Both the position numbers and the translations under genes were made by a program. The notes below the pieces were generated by a model. That model made no database searches. It was not told the origin of the DNA and worked only from the letters and a program-made list of their open reading frames with translations. Of a DNA stretch of 64,000 nt, positions 43,574 through 52,000 are shown one piece after another. How positions within the stretch are numbered: the stretch's first letter is position 1; the number at the start of each line of letters is the position of its first letter. The stretch covers positions 1 through 64,000 of the forward strand of contig DASSEW010000007.1 of NCBI GenBank assembly GCA_035695065.1, given 5' to 3'. The DNA comes from 66-474 sp035695065 (lineage in GTDB: Bacteria; Pseudomonadota; Gammaproteobacteria; Xanthomonadales; Rhodanobacteraceae).

Positions 43574-46453
43574 TCACACCGTCAGCGGATTCGGCTTCTC
43601 CGGATCGAGCTTCCACTGCTTGATCGCGCGGGCGACGTCCTGCGGGTTCATCGCGCCTTCCGCGGCGAGCGCGCTGATCGCGGCGTGCGCGATCCAGTAG
43701 CGGTCCACCTCGAAGAAGCTGCGCAGGTGCTCGCGCGTATCGGAGCGGCCGTAGCCGTCGGTGCCGAGCACGACGTAACGCTTGCCCTGCGGCATGAACG
43801 CGCGGATCTGGTCAGCGTATTCACGCACGTAATCGGTCGCGGCGATCGCCGGACCGTCATGTTGCGACAGACACTGCGCCACGTACGGCACGCGCGGGTC
43901 CTTCGTTTCCGGATGCAGGCGGTTCCAGCGTTCGCAGTCGAAGCCGTCGCGGCGCAATTCCGAGAAGCTCGGGCACGACCACACGTCCGCGACCACGCCG
44001 AATTCCTGTTCCAGCAATTCCGCCGCAGCGATGCATTCGCGCAGGATCGTACCCGAACCCAGCAATTGCACGCGCGGGGCTTTGCTCTTGCTCTTGCGCT
44101 TTTCCGATTCCCGATTCCCGATTCCCGATTCCCGGCTCTTGCTCACTACCGCCTTCGCACTCGCTTTCGTTTCGCGCGGATGCGGGCCATCGGTTTCCGG
44201 CACGCGGCTCTCGCCCTGCTTGTCGGGCGAAGCCTGCGGCGTGGGCGAACCCGAAGGGATCGGATTATCGCCGTCGCGGAACAGGTACATGCCGCGCACG
44301 ATGCCCTCCTCGCAGCCTTCCGGCATGTCCGGATGCACGTAGTTCTCGTTCATCACGGTGACGTAGTAATACACGTCTTCCTGCTCGTGCAGCATGCGGC
44401 GGATGCCGTCCTGCAGGATCACCGCGACTTCGTACGAGAACGTCGGATCGTAGGCGCGGCAGTTCGGGATCGCGCCGGCCATCAGGTGCGAGGAACCGTC
44501 CTCGTGCTGCAGGCCTTCACCGTTCAGCGTGGTGCGTCCGGAAGTGCCGCCGATCAGGAAACCGCGCGCGCGCGAATCGCCCGCGGCCCAGGCGAGGTCG
44601 CCCACGCGCTGGAAGCCGAACATCGAGTAGTAGATGAAGAACGGCAGCATCGGCAGGTCGGAAACCGAATAGCTGGTGCTGGCCGCGATCCACGCCGAGA
44701 TGCCGCCGGCCTCGCTGATGCCTTCCTGCAGCACCTGGCCGTTCTCGGCCTCGCGGTAGTACAGCAACTGGTCGGCATCCTGCGGCCGATATTTCTGGCC
44801 TTCGGGCGTGTAGATGCCGATCTGCCGGAACATGCCTTCCATGCCGAAGGTGCGCGCCTCATCGGCGACGATCGGCACCACGCGCGGGCCGATCTGCTTG
44901 TCGCGCAGCAGCAGGTTCATGCCGCGCACCAAGGCCATGGTCGTTGAAATCTCGCGGTCGCCGGTGCCCTTGGTAATGGCGTCGAACGCTTTCAGGTCCG
45001 GCGCGGGCAGCGGGTTGCTGGCCTTGCGCCGGCGATGCGGCAGGTAGCCGCCCAGCGCCTTGCGGCGCTCGTGCATGTATTCCACTTCCGGCGAATCCTT
45101 GCCGGGGTGGTAATACGGCACCGACTCGATCTCCTCGCCTTCCAGCTTCGAATCGGGAATCGGGATGTTGAAGCGATCGCGGAACACGCGGATCGCATCG
45201 TGGTGCATCTTCTTGGCCTGGTGCGCGATGTTCTGCGACTCGCCGGCCGTGCCCATGCCGTAACCCTTGACCGTCTTGGCGAGGATCACCGTGGGCATGC
45301 CTTGCGTGTGCACCGCCGCGTGATAGGCCGCGTACACCTTGTGCGGATCGTGGCCGCCGCGATTGAGGCGCCACACGTCGTCGTCGGAGAGGTTCGCGAC
45401 CATCGCCGCGGTTTCGGGATATTTCCCGAAGAAGTTGTCACGCGTGTACTTGCCGCCGAACGCCTTGCAAGCCTGGTATTCGCCGTCCACGGTTTCCATC
45501 ATCAGCTTGCGCAACACGCCCTTGCTGTCGCGCGCGAGAAGCGGATCCCAGTACGAACCCCATATCAATTTCAAAACGTTCCAGTCGGCGCCGCGGAACA
45601 CGCCTTCGAGTTCCTGGATGATCTTGCCGTTGCCACGCACGGGCCCATCGAGGCGCTGCAGGTTGCAGTTGATCACGAAGATCAGGTTGTCGAGTCCTTC
45701 GCGGCCGGCGAGCGCGATCGCGCCCAGCGACTCGGGCTCGTCGCATTCGCCGTCGCCCATGAAGCACCAGACCTTGCGATCGGACTTCGGCATCAGCCCG
45801 CGTGCTTCCAGGTACTTCAGGAACTGCGCCTGATAGATCGCCTGGATCGGACCCAGGCCCATCGAAACCGTCGGCGTCTGCCAGTAGTCGGGCATCAGCC
45901 ACGGATGCGGATACGACGACAGACCGTGCCCGCCGACTTCCATGCGGAAGTTGTCGAGACGATCCTCGTCGAAGCGGCCTTCGAGGTACGAACGCGCGTA
46001 CAGGCCGGGGCTGGAGTGGCCTTGGTAAAACAACAGGTCGCCCGGATGTTCTTCCGAAGGCGCGCGCCAGAAATGGTTGAAGCCGACATCGTAAAGCGTG
46101 GCCGAGGAACCGAAGCTCGCGATGTGGCCGCCGAGCTCGCCCGGCCGGCGGTTCGCGCGCACCACCATCGCCATCGCGTTCCAGCGGATGATCGAGCGGA
46201 TGCGCCACTCCATCGCCGCGTCGCCGGGCGATTTCGCCTCCAGGTGCGGCGGGATGGTATTGATGTATTCGGTGGTCGGCGAAAACGGCAGGTGACCACC
46301 CGCGCGGCGGGTTTCGTCCACCATCCTTTCCAGCAACTGGTGCGCGCGATCGGTGCCCTCGGCGTTGATAACCGCATCGATGGATTCGATCCACTCGCGG
46401 GTCTCGGTGGGATCGGGATCAACGTCGAGTATTTCGCGGGTCAGGTCGTTCAT
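43574..46453 (-). CDS. aceE: Pyruvate dehydrogenase E1 component
   Basis: A 959-residue homodimeric E1 that decarboxylates pyruvate with thiamine diphosphate and acetylates the lipoyl domain of AceF. The TPP motif runs from GDGECDEPES to NCNLQRLDGP. The C-terminal part is intact (LGTDGYGRSDTREHLRSFFE). It is about 70 residues longer than E. coli AceE (887). The extra length lies between GMYLFRDGD and RVQLLGSGTILRE and is a Ser/Pro/Lys-rich linker (about 44060-44275) that includes SRESGIGNRESEKR encoded by a 7-nt tandem repeat. ATG 46453 gives MNDLTREILDVDPDP. Confidence 0.96.
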   Translation of the reverse strand: MNDLTREILDVDPDPTETREWIESIDAVINAEGTDRAHQLLERMVDETRRAGGHLPFSPTTEYINTIPPHLEAKSPGDAAMEWRIRSIIRWNAMAMVVRANRRPGELGGHIASFGSSATLYDVGFNHFWRAPSEEHPGDLLFYQGHSSPGLYARSYLEGRFDEDRLDNFRMEVGGHGLSSYPHPWLMPDYWQTPTVSMGLGPIQAIYQAQFLKYLEARGLMPKSDRKVWCFMGDGECDEPESLGAIALAGREGLDNLIFVINCNLQRLDGPVRGNGKIIQELEGVFRGADWNVLKLIWGSYWDPLLARDSKGVLRKLMMETVDGEYQACKAFGGKYTRDNFFGKYPETAAMVANLSDDDVWRLNRGGHDPHKVYAAYHAAVHTQGMPTVILAKTVKGYGMGTAGESQNIAHQAKKMHHDAIRVFRDRFNIPIPDSKLEGEEIESVPYYHPGKDSPEVEYMHERRKALGGYLPHRRRKASNPLPAPDLKAFDAITKGTGDREISTTMALVRGMNLLLRDKQIGPRVVPIVADEARTFGMEGMFRQIGIYTPEGQKYRPQDADQLLYYREAENGQVLQEGISEAGGISAWIAASTSYSVSDLPMLPFFIYYSMFGFQRVGDLAWAAGDSRARGFLIGGTSGRTTLNGEGLQHEDGSSHLMAGAIPNCRAYDPTFSYEVAVILQDGIRRMLHEQEDVYYYVTVMNENYVHPDMPEGCEEGIVRGMYLFRDGDNPIPSGSPTPQASPDKQGESRVPETDGPHPRETKASAKAVVSKSRESGIGNRESEKRKSKSKAPRVQLLGSGTILRECIAAAELLEQEFGVVADVWSCPSFSELRRDGFDCERWNRLHPETKDPRVPYVAQCLSQHDGPAIAATDYVREYADQIRAFMPQGKRYVVLGTDGYGRSDTREHLRSFFEVDRYWIAHAAISALAAEGAMNPQDVARAIKQWKLDPEKPNPLTV
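44104..44131. repeat. 7-nt tandem repeat (CCGATTC x4) inside aceE
   Basis: Four perfect units of CCGATTC (complement GAATCGG on the coding strand) run in tandem. Because the unit is not a multiple of 3, adding or losing one would shift the aceE frame. The translation SRESGIGNRES.. uses all three frames of the unit. Repeats of this GAATCGGGAAT type are frequent in Xanthomonadales genomes. Confidence 0.9.
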
Positions 46454-46474
46454 AAGTAAATCCTGGAGCTTGCT

Positions 46475-46525
46475 GTAGGGCGGGCATCGCCCGCCAAGGT
46501 TTGCGGCGGACAATGTCCGCCCTAC
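46475..46525. repeat. Family C repeat upstream of aceE
   Basis: A 51-bp element with arms GTAGGGCGG and CCGCCCTAC and the phrase GGCGGACAATGTCCGCC, matching the copy at 16696-16761. It lies between maeB's end and the aceE start. Confidence 0.82.
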
Positions 46526-46531
46526 ATTGAT

Positions 46532-48877
46532 TCATTCGCGACGCATGCGTTCCGCATCATTCGCGTTTGCCTGCGCACGATCATTTCTATTTAAATTCGC
46601 GCCTTCGGCGCGAATTTGCGCCTCCACGCACGCGATTGCGCTCATGTTCACCACGCGGCGCACGGTCGCCTGCGGGGTGAGCACGTGCGCGGGTTTCCCC
46701 ACGCCCATCAGGATCGGGCCGATCACCACGCCATCGCACATCACCCGGCTCATGTTGAAGGCCGTGTTGGCCGCTGCGAGGTTCGGGAACACGAACATGT
46801 TGGCGCGGCCTTTCAGGCGCGAATTCGGGAACACGCGCATCCGCAGTTCGGGATTCAGCGCCAGATCCGCCTGCATTTCGCCTTCCACTTCGAGCTTCGG
46901 CAAACGCTTGCGGATCAAGGCGAGCGCAGCCTGCAGCTTGCGCGTGACGTCGTTGTCGCGGCTGCCGAAATTGGAGGCCGCAAGCAAGGCAACCTTCGGC
47001 TCGATGCCGAACAGCTTCAGGCGCAACGACGCCTGAAGCGTCGCCTCCGCAATCTCTTCGGCGCTCGGATCGTCCTGCACGTGCGTGTCGAGATAGAAAT
47101 ACACGCCCGACTCGTTGGCGATCGCGGTCATGGAGGACGGCGCCTCCACTCCGCGATCCAGCCCGATCACGTCAAGGATGTAGGCGAGCTTTTTCTGATA
47201 GCGCCCGACCGTGCCGCAGATCATCGCGTCCGCATCGCCGCGCGCCACCATCAGCGCCGCGATCACGGTCGAGCGCGAGCGCACCACCGATTTCGCCAGA
47301 GCCTGGGTGAAGCCGCGCCGCTGCATCAGGTCGTAGTAGTGCTGCCAGTAATCGTCGAAGCGCGGGTCGGAGTGGATGTTGCACAGTTCAAAATCGCGGC
47401 CTGCTTCCAGACGCAGGCCGACGCGCTCGATGCGGCGCGCAATGACCTCCGGTCGGCCGATCAGGATCGGCCGCGCGAGCTTCTCGTCCACCACCGTCTG
47501 CACCGCGCGCAGCACGGTTTCCTCTTCGCCTTCCGCATACACCACGCGCTGCGGGTTGGCCTTCGCGCGCTCGAACACCGGCTTCATCACCAGGCCCGTG
47601 CGGAACACGAACTGCATCAGCTTTTCGGTGTAGGCCGTGAGATCGTCGATCGGACGGGTAGCCACGCCCGATTCCATCGCCGCCTTCGCCACCGCCGGCG
47701 CGAGCTGCACCAGCAGGCGCGGATCGAACGGCTGCGGGATCAGGTACTCCGATCCGAAATGCGGCGGCTTGCCACCGTAGGCGCGCGCGGCAACGTCGGA
47801 ACCTTCGCGTCTTGCGAGTTCCGCGATCGCGTGCACGCAGGCGACCTTCATCGCCTCGTTGATCGTGGTCGCACCGACGTCCAGCGCGCCGCGGAAGATG
47901 TAAGGGAAGCAGAGCGCGTTGTTGACCTGGTTGGGGAAGTCCGAGCGGCCGGTGGCGATCACGCAATCCGGGCGCAGGCGCAGCGCGATGTCCGGCATGA
48001 TCTCCGGTTCCGGATTGGCGAGCGCCAGGATGATCGGCTTTTTCGCCATGCTCGCCAGCAGTTCCGGCTTCAGCACGCCGGCGGCGGAGAGGCCCAGGAA
48101 CACGTCCGCGCCCTGCACGATTTCTGCGAGCGAGCGCGCCTTGGTGTCGCGCGCATAACGCGCGCGATCGGCGTCCATGCCGGCGCGACCGGTGTAGAGC
48201 ACGCCTTCGCGATCGATCGCGAGAATGTTTTCCGGCTTCACGCCCAGCGCGACCAGCATGTCGAGGCATGCGATGCCCGCTGCGCCCGCGCCTGCATGCG
48301 CGATCCGCACGTCTTCGATGTTCTTGCCGACCACGCGCAGCGCGTTGATCAGCGCCGCACCGACGATGATCGCGGTGCCGTGCTGGTCGTCGTGGAAAAC
48401 CGGGATCTTCATCCGCTCGCGCAATTTGCGTTCGACGATGAAGCATTCCGGCGCCTTGATGTCTTCGAGATTGATGCCGCCGAAGGTCGGCTCCAGCGCG
48501 GCGATGATGTCCACCAACTTGTCCGGGTCCTTCTGCGCGACCTCGATGTCGAAGACATCGATGCCGGCGAACTTGCGGAACAGCACGCCCTTGCCTTCCA
48601 TCACCGGCTTGCCGGCGAGCGGGCCGATGTCGCCGAGGCCCAGCACGGCGGTGCCGTTGGTGATCACCGCGACCAGGTTGCCGCGCGCGGTGAGTTCGGA
48701 AGCCTGCTGCGGATCCTCGACGATCGCCTCGCACGCGGCGGCCACGCCGGGCGAATACGCCAGCGACAGTTCGCGCGCATTCAACAGCGACTTGGTGGGA
48801 GTGACGCGGATCTTTCCGGCCGGCGCATGGCGGTGGTATTCCAGCGCGGCCTGCTTGAGTTCTTCGGGGAGACTCAT
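46532..48877 (-). CDS. maeB: NADP-dependent malic enzyme with phosphotransacetylase-like domain
   Basis: A 781-residue enzyme that converts malate to pyruvate and CO2. Residues 1-425 are the malic enzyme (TPTKSLLNARELSLAYSPGV, FHDDQHGTAIIVGAALINAL, with GLGDIGPLAGKPVMEGKG). Residues 430-775 are a phosphate acetyltransferase-like domain (ARPILIGRPEVIARRIERVG) that is usually regulatory (acetyl-CoA sensing) in MaeB. ATG 48877 gives MSLPEELKQAALEYHRHAP. It sits next to aceE, so pyruvate production and consumption are adjacent. Confidence 0.95.
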   Translation of the reverse strand: MSLPEELKQAALEYHRHAPAGKIRVTPTKSLLNARELSLAYSPGVAAACEAIVEDPQQASELTARGNLVAVITNGTAVLGLGDIGPLAGKPVMEGKGVLFRKFAGIDVFDIEVAQKDPDKLVDIIAALEPTFGGINLEDIKAPECFIVERKLRERMKIPVFHDDQHGTAIIVGAALINALRVVGKNIEDVRIAHAGAGAAGIACLDMLVALGVKPENILAIDREGVLYTGRAGMDADRARYARDTKARSLAEIVQGADVFLGLSAAGVLKPELLASMAKKPIILALANPEPEIMPDIALRLRPDCVIATGRSDFPNQVNNALCFPYIFRGALDVGATTINEAMKVACVHAIAELARREGSDVAARAYGGKPPHFGSEYLIPQPFDPRLLVQLAPAVAKAAMESGVATRPIDDLTAYTEKLMQFVFRTGLVMKPVFERAKANPQRVVYAEGEEETVLRAVQTVVDEKLARPILIGRPEVIARRIERVGLRLEAGRDFELCNIHSDPRFDDYWQHYYDLMQRRGFTQALAKSVVRSRSTVIAALMVARGDADAMICGTVGRYQKKLAYILDVIGLDRGVEAPSSMTAIANESGVYFYLDTHVQDDPSAEEIAEATLQASLRLKLFGIEPKVALLAASNFGSRDNDVTRKLQAALALIRKRLPKLEVEGEMQADLALNPELRMRVFPNSRLKGRANMFVFPNLAAANTAFNMSRVMCDGVVIGPILMGVGKPAHVLTPQATVRRVVNMSAIACVEAQIRAEGANLNRNDRAQANANDAERMRRE

Positions 48878-49000
48878 GATGGCGTGAACGCGAGCGTGAC
48901 CGCTGAATATATCACGCGGCCTGCACGCTTCCGCGGGACAGGATCGCACCCGAAGGAGCGGAGCGGCATCGCGCCGCTCCGCCGGCATTGCATCAGAACA

Positions 49001-52000
49001 TCAGAACGACACGTCGAGGCTCAGCTTCGCCGCCTGATCCTTGGCGCTGTTCGCCCACTGGCCGTTGTAGCTCGCATCCAGCTTCATGTTCGGCGTGAGC
49101 TTCCAGTTCGCGCCGAAATTCACCACCGCCGCGTTCTGCGCCACCGGCACGCCGTAAATGGTGAAGGCATCGCCGCCGCTGAGGAACTGCATCGTGCGCT
49201 GCGGCGTGGTATCACCGAACGCATGCTGCCAGCCCAGACCGCCGTGCAGTTCCGTACCGCCGAACTGCCACGAGCCACGCGCGCCGAGGGTGCTGAAGGA
49301 AACATTCTCGCGCTCGCCGAACGCATGCAGCGCCGCATCGCCGCCGACCTCGGTGGTCGCGTCGGTGCTGAGACGGACATGCGCAAGGTTGAGGTAGGGC
49401 TCGTAGTCGCCCGAGGTGGTGTGGATCTTCCACGCGCCTTCGATGAAGCCGGTCAGCGTGTTTCCGATGGCGTTCGAGGACAGCCGTTCGCTCACGCCGG
49501 AGAATTCGACGTCACGATTGACCGGGATCCGGTCCCACGCGTATGCCACGCCTGCGCGCAACGCGAACGGCCCGTTGCCGACCCCGCCGTACACGCCCAG
49601 CCAGTCCGACGTGGTGCGTCCCCAGGAATTACGGTCCTGCACGCTGAGCGAATTGCGCGCGCTGCCGCCGGTGAAACCGACGCGCGCCTGCGTGCCGACC
49701 GGCAGGTCCGCGCCGACCAGCAAGCCGTCGCCGTTGTTGCTCAGCTTCGCGGCATTGCCGTCGCCATCCACCGAGCCCCAGTGTCCCCACACGTGCGCCC
49801 AAGCATCCAGGGCACCGGTGCCGCCTTCACGCAAGCGTTGATCCATCGCCTCGCGCACGAACCGGCTGTCGTCCACGCGCGCGGTTTGCTGGCTGGCGTG
49901 CAATTCGCCGGAGAGCTGGTCGAAGGCGGCATTTCGCGTGGCCGCGTCCATCGGCAACAGCGACAGGAACAGCGGACTGTTGAAGCCCACGCCCACGGCA
50001 GCACTGCTGGCACCACCTGCGGTTGCGTACTGGTTGGGCGTCTGACCCGACGCGGCGAAGCTGATGTCGTTGCGCACCAGCCACAACACCACCGCATTGC
50101 TCTGGTACGTGAGCACCGCATCGAGGTAAGGCAGGTTGTCGCTCGCGCCCGCGAATTGTCCGCTGACCCCACCCGCCGCGTTGACGAGCGTGTAGGTGAT
50201 GTAGGTCGGGTAAGTGCCGGCTTGCGCCTGCACCTGCACGGTGCCGCCCTTGATGCTGACGTTGCCGCCGACGTCGAGCAGATCCGCGCTGCCGTCCGGC
50301 GCGGCCTCGGCGCTCAAGGTCGAGCCCGATTCGAACGTCGCGTCACCGGCGACATGCAAGGTGCCGATCGAGCCGCCCGGGCTCACCGTACCGAAGGCAT
50401 CGAGCCCGCCGATTGTGCCATGGCCGCCCAGAGTGGCGCCGCTGTCCACCGTGACCGTGCCGCCGAGCGTCGTGTCCGGATGGCTGGCATCGCCAACCAG
50501 CAAGGTACCGGCCTGCACTTCGGTACCACCGGCGAAATTCGCACTGCCGGACAAGGTCCAGGTGCTGGTGCCGCTCTTGCCGAAGCGGTTGAACCCGGCG
50601 AACTGCGTCGTCCCTGCGTATGGCGCGGCCGTGGACACGACATTCGCGAGGTCGAAGCTGTCGTTGGCGGAGCCGCCGAGCGCCAGCTTGTCGCCGCCAT
50701 TGGTGGCACCACTGGTGCTCACCACATTGCCGACGAATTTGTAGCCGGACTCGAGGGTCAGCGTGTTGCCGCCGCCGGAGAAGTCCACGGCATCCGCTTG
50801 CGTGCTGCCGTCGGCCGACATCCCGCCGGCGATGGTGCCGCTGTTGAACACGTTTGCGCCTCCGGTGCCAACCACGCCCGCACCGCCGAGGCCCGAAGCG
50901 CCGGCCGCATAGCCGCTGCTGGCAGAGCCGCCGTTACCGCCATTGCCGCCGTAAATCTGGCCGCTGTTGGTAAGCGTCGCGTTTCCGACGATGGCGCCGG
51001 CGCCACCGGCACCGCCGGCACCGCCATTACCGCCGTTGCCGTATCCGCCCCCGCCACCCCAGCCGCCATAAATGTGGCCGGTGTTGGTCAGCGTCGCGTT
51101 GCCGCCGAGCACGGCTCCGGCGCCGCCTGCGCCCGCGGCGCCGCCGTTGGCATAGCGACCGAAGCCCCCCTCGCCGCCATCACCGCCATACAGCGAGCCG
51201 CTGTTCGTCAGCGAGGAAGCGCCCCCGAGCACGGCGCCGCTGCCGCCCATGCCGCCGGTGCCGCCCGTGCCGTAGTAGCCCTTGCCGCCCGAGCCGCCAG
51301 AGCCGCCGTAGATCGAGCCGCTGCTGGTCAGCGTGGACGCGCCGGTCAGCGCGACGCCGTTGCCGCCCGCGCCGCCTGCACCGCCGGCTCCTTGGTAACC
51401 ATATTTGCCATCCCCACCCCTGCCGCCGAAGATTCCGGCGCTATTGGTCAGGCTGGAAGCGCCGTCGAGCGTTGCGCCATTGCCACCGATGCCACCCGCG
51501 CCACCGGCGCCGTGGTAGCCATATCCACCGATACCGCCTTCGCCGCCGGCCAGGACATTGTTGTTGACCAGGCTGGACCCCGTGCCGAGCACCGCGCCCG
51601 CTCCGCCCGCGCCACCCACGCCACCAGTGCCGTAATAGCCTTCACCACCCCAGCCACCCGCACCGCCGATGAAATAGCCATTGTTGGTCGCCGTGCTGGA
51701 GTGACTCAGCATGACGCCTACACCGCCCGCGCCACCCGAGCCACCCGCGGCGTAATAGCCCTCGCCGCCGCTGCCGCCATAGCCGCCTCTCACAAGAGCC
51801 TCGGCGCCGTTGTTCACCTGACTGGAATGATCCAGCACCATGCCTGTGCCGCCGGCGCCGCCTGTGCCGCCCGCGGCGTAGTAGCCCTTGCCGCCGATGC
51901 CGCCCGAGCCACCGCCGATGAAGCCGGTGTTGTTCACTTGGCTGGAGTTGTCCAGCGACATGCCCGAGCCGCCGGCGCCGCCGGTGCCGCCCGCGTAGCC

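Noticed and set aside
4134..50755. Avoidance of CTCGAG as support for the restriction system's specificity.
   Set aside because: At least four sites are present (4134, 15208, 43468, 50750). In a protected host this neither supports nor refutes the prediction.
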